Below, piece after piece: positions 45,901 to 55,200 of a stretch of DNA of 64,000 bases. The stretch lies in the NCBI RefSeq assembly GCF_963678635.1, contig NC_087067.1:2294001-2358000 (forward strand). The letters are read 5' to 3'. Under the pieces are notes generated by a model. It was not told the origin of the DNA. It did not search any database and saw nothing but the letters and a program-made list of their open reading frames with translations. The stretch is from Symsagittifera roscoffensis (lineage: Eukaryota; Xenacoelomorpha; Acoela; Convolutidae). The translations under genes were made by a program, and so were the position numbers. Numbering within the stretch: the stretch's first letter is position 1; the number at the start of each line of letters is the position of its first letter.

Positions 45901-47928
45901 CAGTCCATATATGGTCACTCAATCAAAGTCACAACATATTTTATACATAAGTGGTCATACACACATTTCATATATTTGAACAATCGAAAATATACATTAA
46001 GAAATACGCATGAAGATTCAGCAAAGTCTCAAAAGGAAATATTTTAGCTTACGATGTTTCTGTATGAATTACAAGTTGTGATAACCAGTGTTTACACTTG
46101 CGAGTAGCTAGTGTATTAATACGAACCTTTTTTTATTTCTGACCTATCTCGCAAATGAAAGTGTTCATTGAAAGTGTTCACTTATATGGAAATTTCACGC
46201 TAGCATTGGACTTTTTACTGGAAAGAAAGAATAACAGTTAAAAAATTATTGATTTTCTACAGGAAAGAATAATGGTAGTGTAATTTTCTACTCTTTTCTA
46301 TCCACTGAAAATTTTTTCAAAAGTCTATTTAGTTTTGAAAAATTAATCGTGTCAATTATTTTGATGTCTACAGTGCTGCTTTAAATTTTCCAGAGAAAAC
46401 GAATAATGCTTTTAATTTAAAACACGGTTTTCTCAAACTGAGTTGACTTATGACAACAAATGAAGAAGGCTAAACTTGCTTTTGCTTACAGTCTAATAGA
46501 ATTATGGTGCAGTTTTAGTTTGCGCCTTTCAGGCCTGAAATTTTACCCTGAAGCCGATCATTTTTGGCTTTTTGTCAGTCAATGAATTTACTTAGAACTA
46601 ATGCATCAATTGCTGATAAAAAACTATCACAGTGAGCCTCTTATTCAGCCGAACAAGGGGTTTAGTTTCTAAAAAATTGAGCAAAGTTTTTAACTTTTTT
46701 CAACTAGATCAATTGGTGTTTTTATATATATTAAAAAAAAACACTTCTTGGCTATCAAACGAAAATAAATTTTGAAGATTATACCCTTCTTAAACTTTGT
46801 TTGGTCTCAAAAGCGGCCAACTTTGGTTTTGCTATATCAGCAAGCGATCATGTAATGTAGTTCAAGCGGAATTTGAAAGCAGCAAACCAATCTGAGTGCA
46901 GCAAAATTATAATCCTCAAAAAAAGCTCGAGTGCTTATGTACAGTATTTGTTTATAGGGGTGGAGATTCTTGAGTTGGTCTTATTTGACTTTTTGGTCTA
47001 ACTAAGTTTTGGCAAGAACTACCGGATCAATTGCTGATACAACAATACCAAACTTAGCCTCTTATGTAGCTCAACTAAGTTTAAGAATGGTATAGTCTTT
47101 AAAATTTAGTGTAAATGAATTTTTCTCGTTTGATATCGAAAAGGTGTCATGTGTCATTTTTAAATATGAAATGTCAAGTTTTTAGTAAAAAAAAGTTTTG
47201 CTTTAATTTAGCCTTCTTAAATTTCGTTGGTCTGCATAAGATGCTCATTTTGGTATAGTTTTGACAGCAATTGAACCAGTATTACTGGCGTAATTTTTCA
47301 GTAACTAAAATGATTGATTTTGGGGTAAAGTTTTAGACCCGAATTTCGCAAAATAAATTGCACCATGATAATTCTGTTAAACTTTTAGAGTAGTTTTGTT
47401 TTCAAAGTTTCTTGGTCTAAATTCAACTCAATTTAAGAAAAGCGCGTTTTGAACTTCAAGTTTTTTTTGTTTTGTTAGGTTAATTTACATCAGCACTGTA
47501 TTTAGGCTCAGTATGCAGAAGTTGAGGGCGAGAATGCACGTCTGAAAAGCGTGCTGAAAGAAAAAGATCACGACTTGGATCAAATCACGAAGGTGAAGGA
47601 GAAGCTAACGCGTGAACGAGACTCAATGTCTGACGTCATTCGTCAGGAGTTCGCTGACCGATTAGTCGCAACTGAAGACGAAAACAAAAGACTTAAAAAC
47701 GAAATGAGTGAATTGAAGGCAAAAAACCGACTGGAAATTGACAGAATTACTCGAGATAAAGAAGAAGAAATGGCGGAAGTTCACAAGCGTGTAAAGCAAG
47801 CGTTGGTGAAGAAAGAAGAAATTGTGTCGCAGATTCGAAGTAAATACGAGGCTGCAGAGAAACGTGCGGATCACTTAGAATCGCTTTTGGAAAGTCTGAG
47901 AAAGCAAAATACTTCCAAACATAAATAA
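27485..47928 (+). CDS. CEP131: CEP131 (AZI1) orthologue, ten coding exons, 5' part missing
   Basis: Centriolar-satellite and basal-body coiled-coil protein needed for cilium formation. Exons: about 27485-27970, 28255-28490, 30039-30218, 33582-33705, 34687-34866, 36687-36850, 37527-37637, 39512-39688, 45788-45892 and 47506-47928. All joins preserve frame. The translation is a long Glu/Lys/Gln/Arg-rich coiled coil with family-specific blocks: GFIDQLIESNTKLSEKC, VKGLEPEIQKLIAGHKAEM, RLYAEVQEEKSRV, GRDKEIELVISRLEADM, VIRQEFADRL and AEKRADHLESLLESL. About 720 residues are present; the family is about 1,000-1,100, so some 350 N-terminal residues lie upstream or are not recognised. The first visible exon has a branch-site-like TGACTAAC before it and no start codon. 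Confidence 0.92.
28255..28490 (+). CDS. CEP131: CEP131 exon
   Basis: Acceptor TTTTAG, donor CAG|GTGAAT. Encodes DLPPPVLVPSAEDLVKMEE and the start of the coiled coil (DMLTKALNQQRELTMRHAKE). Phase 1 in, phase 0 out. Confidence 0.85.
28880..29065 (+). repeat. M1 repeat, partial
   Basis: Shares GAAGGGCGAATTTCACT-type and CAAAAAACGTGAATGACTTCT landmarks with the full-length M1 copy. Ends are truncated. Confidence 0.55.
29139..29202 (+). repeat. Three 19-bp minisatellite units
   Basis: GCGTGGGAACGGTGGAAAG occurs twice in tandem and a third time after a 7-bp spacer, GC-rich against an AT-rich intron. Confidence 0.9.
30039..30218 (+). CDS. CEP131: CEP131 exon
   Basis: Acceptor TTCTAG, donor CAG|GTACGT. 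Sixty codons, with RQTGFIDQLIESNTKLSEKC characteristic of the family. Confidence 0.9.
30483..30660 (+). repeat. tRNA-derived SINE fragment
   Basis: A-box-like TTTAGTGGTAATGCGCG and B-box-like GGGTTAGAATCCCGG, then a tail (TTTTATATTGTCGG) shared with 58075-58210. Confidence 0.55.
30655..31030 (+). repeat. Repeat family T copy
   Basis: Contains CTGTGGCTGAGTGGTTAGTG and the long flanks of the family (GCAAATAAAAGTGTTCATT upstream; AGAGCTGCTTTTTATCGTG downstream). Confidence 0.65.
31092..31400 (+). repeat. M1 repeat, internally deleted
   Basis: Starts TTAAGAGTCGATGAACGTAG and ends GTTGCGTTCATCGACTGTTT, complementary ends; the first third of the interior is missing. Confidence 0.7.
31851..32290 (+). 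repeat. M1 repeat
   Basis: Near full-length copy from CGAGTAATTAACGTAGT to GCGTTCATTACTCTTTTCC. Confidence 0.7.
33386..33515 (+). repeat. M1 repeat, 5' fragment
   Basis: Shares TGTAGTGAAGACTTTTATAT and TTCACGTTCAAATTTGG with M1 starts. It directly precedes a CEP131 exon. Confidence 0.5.
33582..33705 (+). CDS. CEP131: CEP131 exon
   Basis: Acceptor TTGCAG, donor AAAG|GTGAGA. Encodes KKLKETLMAAEKLRREKW up to DITVK. Phase 0 in, phase 1 out. Confidence 0.9.
33759..33995 (+). repeat. tRNA-derived SINE
   Basis: A-box-like GCAGCGGTGGTTTGGTTAAA, B-box-like GGTCGTATGTTTGAGGC, and a tail containing CACAACAGCGGTTAGTC that recurs at 53095. Confidence 0.5.
34687..34866 (+). CDS. CEP131: CEP131 exon
   Basis: Acceptor TTTCAG, donor AAAG|GTTAGT. 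Carries GLEPEIQKLIAGHKAEMRK, the most diagnostic block of the family. Confidence 0.93.
35755..35885 (+). repeat. Repeat family T, 3' fragment
   Basis: GACGTAGCGAATTTTACT and AATTCGAGGCTTATTTC followed by CTGCTTTTTGTCGTG match the 3' part of the family only. Confidence 0.6.
35948..36600 (+). repeat. M1 repeat split by a nested element
   Basis: M1 sequence before 36023 and after 36282 joins in register; 36024-36281 is an insertion. Confidence 0.8.
36024..36281. mobile_element. Nested 258-bp MITE with 9-bp target duplication
   Basis: Flanked by AGTTTGTTC on both sides (36015-36023, 36282-36290). Inverted termini of about 37 bp begin GGGGCCTAGGAACTTAGACG and, reverse-complemented, GGGGTTTAGGAAATTAGACA. 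Inside are two tandem copies of about 75 bp (ACAAATTTCACGCAA and CAAGTTATTGTCTAAATT in each). Confidence 0.88.
36687..36850 (+). CDS. CEP131: CEP131 exon
   Basis: Acceptor TTCAG, donor CAG|GTATGT. Glu/Gln/Arg-rich coil with QRKRLYAEVQEEKSRVNEL. The intron beyond starts with a TG repeat. Confidence 0.9.
36867..36933 (+). repeat. TG microsatellite followed by 15 G
   Basis: An interrupted (TG)n of about 50 bp and then a run of 15 G at 36919-36933, starting only 16 bp after a 5' splice site. Confidence 0.95.
37527..37637 (+). CDS. CEP131: CEP131 exon
   Basis: Acceptor TTTAG, donor AAG|GTCAGT. Thirty-seven codons (MMEDMRREYEKARVEQEQRH), phase 0 both sides. Confidence 0.88.
37676..37779. repeat. 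Short inverted-repeat element
   Basis: CTAGTTATTTCCGCCCAG at the left and the complement of its like (GGGCGGAAATTACTGG) at the right, each with a second GTCATTTCCG block. About 104 bp in all. Confidence 0.65.
38075..38345 (+). repeat. M1 repeat, 3'-truncated
   Basis: CAAGAGTTTTGAACGTAGTG start and the CAAACCCCACTATCTATCGA and TCACGAAAAACGTGAATGAC landmarks. Confidence 0.65.
39512..39688 (+). CDS. CEP131: CEP131 exon
   Basis: Acceptor TGTCAG, donor AAG|GTACGA. Fifty-nine codons with SGRDKEIELVISRLEADMEK, highly conserved. Confidence 0.92.
39930..40245 (-). repeat. GC-richer dispersed repeat in CEP131 intron
   Basis: Contains TCGCAAC motifs and GTTGCGAGCTTGCC that match, inverted, the interior of the element at 59213-59523. 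No gene seen; short frames here are incidental. Confidence 0.45.
40250..41030. other. Intronic sequence without recognisable features
   Basis: AT-rich, no exon, RNA gene or repeat identified. Confidence 0.4.
41037..41690. repeat. 86-bp satellite array with one inverted unit
   Basis: TTGCTTAGAAAAA-type starts at about 41039, 41257, 41342, 41428, 41515 and 41600 give an 85-87 bp period. Each unit has TTTGCGAAC(C/T)GATTC and CTATGAAAT. One unit (about 41150-41200) is in reverse orientation. Confidence 0.85.
41700..44330. other. AT-rich intron sequence of CEP131
   Basis: No exon or RNA gene identified. It includes a short direct duplication of AAGTTAT(G/A)(G/C)CCCT near 43825 and 43990. Confidence 0.4.
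44338..44668 (-). repeat. tRNA-derived SINE family B, copy 1
   Basis: On the minus strand an A-box-like AGCATAGTAGTAAGGCG and B-box-like GATCGTTCAATCGATCCC, then a long body. It shares over 300 bp with 58560-58915 and 62218-62520. Confidence 0.75.
44755..44977. repeat. MITE family N copy 1
   Basis: Ends are CTAGTTAATGCCAGTCGG and the complement of CCAACTATTTGGAATTAACT. It matches, in reverse orientation, the element at 47961-48171. Confidence 0.65.
45190..45660 (+). repeat. M1 repeat, full length
   Basis: AAGAGTAATGAACGTAATG to CTTGCGTTCATTACCTTC; complementary termini and all internal landmarks present. It ends about 125 bp before a CEP131 exon. Confidence 0.8.
45788..45892 (+). CDS. CEP131: CEP131 exon
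   Basis: Acceptor GTTTAG, donor AAG|GTACAC. Thirty-five codons (RVKRVREKYESEMREMEAVE). The preceding intron is 6.1 kb, the longest of the gene, and ends in an M1 repeat. Confidence 0.9.
46085..46210 (+). repeat. Repeat family T, 5' fragment
   Basis: GTTTACACTTGCGAGTAGC and TCGCAAATGAAAGTGTTCATT match the first quarter of the family; the tRNA-like part is absent. Confidence 0.55.
46540..47295 (+). repeat. Diverged direct repeat within the last CEP131 intron
   Basis: About 46590-46870 and 46990-47290 share ATCAATTGCTGATA, AGCCTCTTAT, CAACTA and CTTCTTAAA(C/T)TT in order. Strongly diverged. Confidence 0.5.
47506..47928 (+). CDS. CEP131: CEP131 terminal exon
   Basis: Acceptor ATTTAG. Encodes VIRQEFADRLVATEDENKRL, HKRVKQALVKKEEIVSQI and KRADHLESLLESLRKQ, with stop TAA at 47926-47928. 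The 3' UTR runs at once into a MITE (47961-48171). Confidence 0.95.
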   Translation, partial: AQYAEVEGENARLKSVLKEKDHDLDQITKVKEKLTRERDSMSDVIRQEFADRLVATEDENKRLKNEMSELKAKNRLEIDRITRDKEEEMAEVHKRVKQALVKKEEIVSQIRSKYEAAEKRADHLESLLESLRKQNTSKHK

Positions 47929-47960
47929 GTTATTGTGAAATATTTCATATTGTAGGCTCT

Positions 47961-48171
47961 ATGTAGTTAATGCCAAATTGACTGTAATATCCTTTTGGTC
48001 AACGAATCTCGAAGAAGTTTTGTAGCCTTAAACTTCTCGTGTTGAAGCGGTAAACCAACTTTTCACTTATTTCAACACGTAGAAATTTTGCCAGAAAAGC
48101 TAATCACTGTTTTTTGACCGATGAAGATTCTCAAGGTCACCAATTTTGCCAACAGTTTGGCACTAACTATA
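47961..48171. repeat. MITE family N copy 2, forming the CEP131 3' UTR
   Basis: Starts ATGTAGTTAATGCC and ends GGCACTAACTATA. Lies 32 bp after the CEP131 stop codon, so the mature 3' UTR must contain it. Confidence 0.7.
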
Positions 48172-48399
48172 AATTTTGAACAGTATTGCATTTTTAGAAG
48201 TATTATTGTTTTTAAATCAATGTGAAATAGTGTAAAGTGTAAGATATCATACATCATGTGTTTGTAATGTAAATATATTTAGAAAATGAACTTAGTTTTG
48301 CTCATTCTCACTACTAGAAACAAGGGGGTTTTTTAGTAAGGTTTGTCTAATAGCTCTGGTCAAAGATACCTCAGCAGTCCAAGAGTGCAAAATGTAGTT

Positions 48400-48405
48400 A
48401 ATAAA
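48400..48405 (+). promoter_or_regulatory. Candidate CEP131 poly(A) signal
   Basis: First AATAAA after the stop codon, about 470 bp downstream. Confidence 0.4.
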
Positions 48406-48409
48406 ACAT

Positions 48410-49070
48410 TGGATCTTGTCAGAGGCAGCGCCTATTTAAATATTTAAATACAAGTAAAGTGTAGGTGGTTCTGAGATTTTGCGCGGGAATCAGGAGTTAG
48501 GCGCGTCTCAAAATCAAAGTTATGTCGGTTTAGCTCTTTGGTTTTTTTTCACAGAATCCATTTTCACTGACTAATACCTCCTTAATATTATAATAAAGGC
48601 GTCTTTGGATCCAATTTATACTAATTTTTGGGGGGAGGCGCGCACCAAGAAACGCATTTTGTCCAAAAAAAATGCAATAACTTTCGAAAAAAGTGCCTGA
48701 AAACAGCAGTTAGACCTGTTTCGTAGCACAGCAAATTTTGGCTACATAATGTTTTAATAATCTTCTGGGAGACTTGGGAAACACAAATTTGATCGACCTA
48801 AAAAAGTTGAACCCTCGAGCAAATCTTAGATCCGCTACAGACTAAAATGGAAAAAACCTTACTACTTGTCAATGAGCTAAGTGAGTTATCGCTTATTTCG
48901 TCGTTTTATGGAGAAAAAATTCTCAAATTTGTTCACGCTCAGATTTGGTTTTTCGCGATTTTTGCTTTCTAATTCAATTCAAATCGTTTGAAGAACTGAA
49001 GATAAGTAACGCTCGTCAATAACTAATGGTGCGAAAAATGTGATTGACCTTTAAGTTTGAAATTAGAGTA
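48410..49070. other. Intergenic sequence
   Basis: No gene. A partial M1-like fragment is present at about 48890-49040 (TTCACGCTCAGATTTGG). Confidence 0.4.
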
Positions 49071-49072
49071 AG

Positions 49073-49480
49073 CGCCAATCAAGGCAGTGTAGACATTTGT
49101 ATAGGTCGTGATGATTGTTTTGAATTGTTACAGAAGTCTAGGAAATTTTTTCACGCTCAAATTTGATTTTTCGCCGTTTTCTTTTTGATTTTGTAAAGGT
49201 CCATTCATTTCTTGGGTTAAAAGGAAGGCAAATCCAGGATTGAATAGCATGTAATGGTCTCAAAAAACGTGAAGAAATATAAAAGTCACGAAAAACGTGA
49301 TCGAATTCTAGTTTCGAAACTGGATTTTAGTTATCAGATTTCCCAGCGAAATAAAAATTGAGTTAATTGTCTTCTCAAATTGAGTTAATTGTATCAAAGT
49401 GTCAGTCATAATTTTTTCTTGAAATTCAAAAGAGTTTTTTTAAAAATTAACTCAGATTTTTTTTTGCTGTGATAGACTTT
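49073..49480 (+). repeat. M1 repeat, diverged
   Basis: ATAGGTCGTGATGATTG, AGGAAGGCAAATCCAGGA, TCACGAAAAACGTGATCGA and CCCAGCGAAATAAAAATTG in M1 order. Confidence 0.65.
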
Positions 49481-49609
49481 TTTCTTATTGTCTGATGTCT
49501 GAAAGTTCATTTTAGTTTCATTTGCTAAAAGAAAGCAAAATACGCTCCCTAGATGAGAAATTGGCAATCGCATGAAAAAATGTGAATCATTCTTATTTTC
49601 GAAGGTGAT

Positions 49610-49850
49610 TATAATTTCTTTTGTTCGAAGATGAATACTCTTATCTTATATAAATCTTGGGAGATTTTTTTCTTTTTTTTCCCAGGAAAAAGTCATAAAT
49701 TTTATTCACGCTTAACTTTGATTTTGCGCAGTTTCACTTTTGATTTCCTTTTTGTACTTCAATTTGGAAGTTGGAAAATTTTGATTTTTTGTATTTCTTG
49801 AGATAATTGTCAATTTTCCAATAGTCTGACTTTCTTAACTTACTAAGCCT
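49610..49850 (+). repeat. M1-related fragment
   Basis: AATACTCTTATCTTATAT, CCCAGGAAAAAGTC and TTCACGCTTAACTTTGA resemble an M1 5' half. Confidence 0.4.
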
Positions 49851-50148
49851 GAAGATACAATTCTTAAGTATGTAAAAACAATAGAAATCTCGACCGTGGT
49901 TGGTCGAAATAAATTTAATTGGTTTTTCAGTTTCAGTTTCGATCAGAAATCATGCACGACTTTTTCGGAGATAAATTTCTTTTTCAAATGCAACCCCCTA
50001 AAGCGAAATTCATTACTTTCCGGGAAAAGGGTGAAAAGAACGAAAAATTACCAATTTTTTTCAGCTCCCAAATAACTGAATTGATAAATTTTCCATTTCA
50101 GATTTTAATGCCTCAAACATATCAGTGAGTTATGGTGCTTTCATGTAA

Positions 50149-50217
50149 ATGGCTAAACAGCTCGAACTATTCGACTCGCTCAACCTTACTGGGAATGTGC
50201 GCAACAGTAGTACTAGG
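50149..50217 (+). CDS. Candidate first coding exon of an unrecognised gene
   Basis: ATG-initiated 23-codon segment (AKQLELFDSLNLTGNVRN) ending at a strong donor AGG|GTGAGT. It is exon-like in composition. Its phase (0) does not directly fit the frame of the exon at 51576, unless the acceptor at 51555 (CTAG|CCAGCG) or an unseen middle exon is used. It may be a separate gene. Confidence 0.4.
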
Positions 50218-51554
50218 GTGAGTATCATTTTAAGCTCAGCTGCATTAACTATGATTCGCAAAAGAAATTTTAATCAGCTATAAACTTGTTTTTCCGACCA
50301 CTTCACGAAGTGACTTCCAAGAATCATTTTTTTCCAGTCAATTTTGGGGATCTCTTGTCTGTTTAATGTAGTCTATTGGAACGTCTAGCTATTCTGATTG
50401 GTTAAAAGTTTTCCATCAATCGCTCCCTCCATCATGAGAAAACCACCTTCCAATTCCTATGGTTTTCATTTTCTTTGTGATACAGGACTGGAACATAGCT
50501 TTTTTGGGGTACTACAATATCATTAGCAGCAGGTGCTGTGAACGGGCTTGTTTGCTTTGCGTGGTCTCTCAGTTTGACTGTTTTCGAATTATAAAAACAG
50601 TCAAATTGGGTATTTAGAATATGGAATAAATTTATCCGACAAGGAAAGCTAAATTTTTGGGAAGGAACAATGGCCAAGGGTTGATACTTTCTGGCCGACT
50701 TGGACTATCTCGAAAAAGTTCGTCAAAAAGTCTAGTTTGGTATATTATGAAAGCCCTGTTGATCGTCATTCGGGTTTCTAAAAAGTTGAAAAACTGGTCT
50801 ACATTTATGGCTGTTCAGAATGACCAGAAAATTGCTTTGATATTCAGTCACTTTTGGTTTTTTTGTCAACTAATTTTACTTGAATACTTTCTACAATATT
50901 TAATACCCACTTAATTTTTTTCCGGTTTATACGCATTTGTATAGTTTCATCACACCACGGACAAGAAACGACGCTAATTCGAAGAAAAAAAAACTTTTTT
51001 TGATTTTTATGAATCTGGTCGGAATTTTCTGCTACTTGCACAGCAACTGGCTATACTTGATGCTTCTTAAGATTCTTATTTTTTTTCCAAGAAAAAGGTA
51101 AGTTTGGTCTTGCTCACTTTTTTATACTTAGTTTTTTTTAAATTAATTTTTTTTTTCAAGTTGACATCATTTTTTTTGTGAAATGGAATTATTCCTAACA
51201 ATTTTTAATTCTCTTAAGGCTCTCTTAAAATTAAATGGTGGAAAAATGGAGCTTGATTTAAAGACTAAAAATGGGTTGCAAATAAAAAGTAGCCACTGAT
51301 CTATTTAAAAAATCAAAAGTTTACCTTTAAAAAAATCTAATCTTGATTTTTGATTCAAAATTGAGAAAATCAGTTGTTTTCTTGTTCATTAACCGTTTTT
51401 CAACTGCCCGCTCGCAATTTTTTTACTTGCTCTGTCCAAAATACACGCAAAAAATGTGTTTAAAAAAATATACTCCCGGTTCACTCAAATTTGGTCCAAA
51501 TAAAGTTTGAGCATTTCAGGTTTTCATCGGCAAATATGAGAAGAGTTAGTAAAA

Positions 51555-51918
51555 CTAGCCAGCGCTGTGTTTCAGAGTGCTGTTTTTTGGCAACAAGTCG
51601 CGCTATATTCAAGATAATCTACCCGTTTTGAGCCAGTATCGAAATACAATGGATGAATCTGAGTTTGGAGACGAAGTGGATGAAGATCCGTTCAAGTATC
51701 TACCTCCAGAAAGCGAGTTAAAAGCGACAGCGGCGGCACAAATGAAGTTGATGAAATTCATTGCAAATGAGAAAAACTCTATCCCAAAAATGGAAAGTTT
51801 GATCAATAAAAAGGTCAAATTGAAAGAAGTCAAGTGCGAACTGCCAAAAACATTCATCAGCAAAAATTGTGCCCATATTGTGAGTTGGTTTGACGGAATA
51901 GTTTATCAAAGCAGTTAG
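51555..51918 (+). CDS. Unrecognised small gene, terminal exon
   Basis: An open frame of about 114 codons with normal protein composition (SEFGDEVDEDPFKYLPPESE, AAAQMKLMKFIANEK, MESLINKKVKLKEVKC), stop TAG at 51916-51918. The best 3' splice site is TTTCAG before 51576 (phase 2); CTAG before 51555 also keeps the frame. An acidic first half is followed by a Lys-rich helix-like segment and a short C-terminus with Cys and Trp. No domain recognised. The next gene, ABHD14-like, starts 225 bp downstream on the same strand. Confidence 0.6.
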
Positions 51919-52143
51919 GCAATTATTAAGACCATTTTAAGGCCTATACATGTTTCAGGAGATATTAAATAGATAATTTAATTTGGTTGGTATGCATCAC
52001 AGTCGCTCTTGTGTTTCGTAGCTCATCCGTACTTGGAGAAGGTAGATAAATATTCAAATCAACTGTTCACAGCAAGTAGAATTCAAAACAAGTAGTAATT
52101 TACAAGCTTATCAGTAGACCGTGTGGTCATTTTGAGATATATT

Positions 52144-52212
52144 ATGGCATCTAATCATCCCATTTCAACTGATATGGACTCTTTGCAAGAGTTGGATGCG
52201 GATGTCTTTAAG
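52144..52212 (+). CDS. ABHD14: ABHD14-like exon 1
   Basis: ATG start, 23 codons (ASNHPISTDMDSLQELDADV), donor AAG|GTGAGT. In frame with exon 2. Confidence 0.75.
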
Positions 52213-55200
52213 GTGAGTGCGAGAAAGCGAGCCCAAAATTCAAAACGGTTCGCTTCTGATGTCGCGAGACTACAAATTATCAAAGTGATTTGCCTTGCGG
52301 TTGCTTCTGATGAAAAAGTGTAGATCGGGTATTTCGTTAAAACCCGGTTAACTACAAATGTTTAAAAGCACACGGCTATCTAACCACCCGAGTGAGGTTT
52401 ACAGAAAAGCTAAGAAAACGAAGGATCTTTTTAAACAATCCCCTTCCCCCTATGGTATCTACTTAGAATCTCCGACTCGAATATATACAGTAATTTAGCA
52501 CTAGAGCTTTGTAGTGAGAATTCCAATTTTGCTGCATTCTGATTGGTCGAAACTTCGACTAACTTAATCTACGCAACAAGCTCCCCCCTTCCTGAAAAGG
52601 GGTGGGGATTATTAAGTAGATCCAAAACGAATATTGCCGGTTGCGATAATCGTTTTCAATATAATTTTGTGTCCGGAACAAGAAGTCTCGATGAAGGATA
52701 AATATGATTATAATATTATCTGTAGGTTTATTTTCATTTGCGTTCTCGACATTTATGTTGTTTGAAACTTCGAAATTTTTGGATTGACTGAGTTTTTCAA
52801 TATCGAGTTATATTAACGTGTCGGTTTGCTTACACGCGAACTTGAACTCTGCGTTTTAAGGAGGAAAAGGCGACTGAGAAGATAGCGGGCGTGGACCTTT
52901 TCTTCATCTCGACCGAGTGCAGTGACTCTTTGGATAACGGGAAGCCCTGGATTATATTCCTTCATGGGGCCAAGTTTTCCTCCAAAAACTGGGTAGACAT
53001 CAATTTGTTGAGAATGACGGCTAAACTCGGCTTCAATAATATCGCCATTGACTTGCCAGGTTAGTTTTTTCAATTATCTTTTCTTACAATCACTAGGGCA
53101 CAACAGCGGATCTTGCTAAAGAGTTGAGCAGCTCGTATTTTAGTAGAACAATAATTGATTTATCCAGGAGTATAAATTACGTAGCTAAAAACTCAAGGTA
53201 AGAAAACTTACGAAAGGTTTGATAACAATATCAGCTGATCTGCTCTAAATTACCCTTGTAGCTTAACTAGTCCTTTCCCCTTTTAGATAAACGGTCTCAC
53301 ATTGACTGAACTAACTTAGCCCTTGTTTCAAGTTATCCCTATTTCTGTAGTAACAATAGTTATAGTTACACAAGCGAGCTTGCGAAGAATAGTGTATTAG
53401 TACCAACAAATAATAGTTTTCATTAAAAGTGTGACTTAACTGGTGGCACTTCTGCTATAAACACGATCCGTAGTGTTGAAAATTTCATAGCATCTGTTCT
53501 CTGCTTTATTTGTCGCTAGTGTTTCTGATTTATTAAGGGTCTGTGGCTGATTGGTTAGTGCGCGAGACTCAAAATCTCTAGGTTGCCGATCGAAGCCGAG
53601 ACGTAGCCGAATTATCTAATTCGAGGCTTATTTCTATTTTTTTGAACTTTATGGAGCTGCTTTTTGTCGTGTTCTTGCTAGTGTTTGCGAAGCGCAGCTT
53701 CACCTCTGTGTTGACATTTTTTTTGCAGCAAAAAGTTGGTTACACCATCATGAAAATATTTGCTCGAGTTTGTTGAAGTATCAAATTTAGAACTGCGTTG
53801 TTTTCGCTGTGGGTTAAGTATTGACTGGTGTTGTGGCTCTCAAATGAGTTTAGATCGATATATTGACTTTAGTACTAAAACAGAAGGCATTGCAAAGAAT
53901 TTATCCGTGGCGAAGTAGTGACATGTTTATTTGTCAATGTTCTGAGCCATTTTAGGCAAAATTTGAAAATTTTACTAGAAATTTTCAAATTTGTTACTGG
54001 TTTTATGGTGAATTGTAGCATATTTTGGTCATGTATGTTAAAAATCGTAAATGTTAAGTTGAACAGAAATAGAAGTCTGCCTACCATGTAACTCTACCTT
54101 CTAGCTTTTCTGTGATTATTATTAGTTATGTTTTGTTGTGGATTTTTTCAGGATATGGTAAAACCGAGAGAAGCAGCGCGGCAGTTGACGACTCGCAGTT
54201 CATAGAAGCAGTTGTACGCCATTTTGGATTCAAACAATACATTGTTGTCAGTCCTTCGATGAGCGGTCAATTTTCTATGCCATTGCTGCAAAAGTTAGAT
54301 TTTTCCTATAAATTTCTTAGATAATTTTTTTCGATTATCAATGAATGTTCAGAAGGGTGTTGATAATATGATAAAAGTTCAAAATCATTTGCTGAAAAAC
54401 ATGTAAGTGACGCTCTGATGCCAAAGTTGCAAATGGAGCGAGAAAAGGTGAATGAATGTTTGGTTAATTTTGGTTTCGTCCTACGGAACTGCTCTCAATT
54501 TGCGCTCAAGTGTTGTTCTCAATTTGATAGTAGCATTTGTTTTATCCGCGTTGTAGAGTTCGTGTTACTAGATGAAGCATAATCTCCATAGTTTGAAGCA
54601 TGTGTCTGACAAAGCCAACTGCCCTAGCTGACTTATAGAGTTTACAAATCATCTAGTAACACGAACTAGTAGCTCTAATAAACGGGATAAAACATAAGCT
54701 ACTATCAAATTGAAAAACCAAAATTGATGAAACCAAAATTGAAGAAACATTCATTAACGTTTTCTGCTGAAAAATCTTGAAATTATCACTTGCGAATTTA
54801 GAAGTTGTTTATGTTTTTTGCGCCGTTTTAGCTCTCGTAATCGGAAAAGTAAAAGTCATATTTGTTGCGAGCAAATCTTGAGCCTTTTTCCTGCTGAAAA
54901 AATCATCACGTGTATAGTGTCTTCAAATCTTCATTGAACTATACAAAGAAAACAACAAGTCAAACGATCGAAGATCAAATTTGGCGTGAACTCTAACTCG
55001 AAAAATATATAGATCTTGTCTCAACGCGTTTGTTTAGCGTTTAAAAATAGCAAACATGATTAAAACCATAAAGATACTATCAAATTGTGCAGTGGCCATA
55101 GATTTACTAGAAACGCACATCAAATAATTAAAGATAGCCAACGGACCTAATTTGTCATAAATGGATCAACCAAGTTATTAATTTATCTGTAAAAATTAAC

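Noticed and set aside
49919-50128. Plus-strand frame upstream of the unknown gene
   Set aside because: No splice or start evidence and Phe-rich translation; probably chance.
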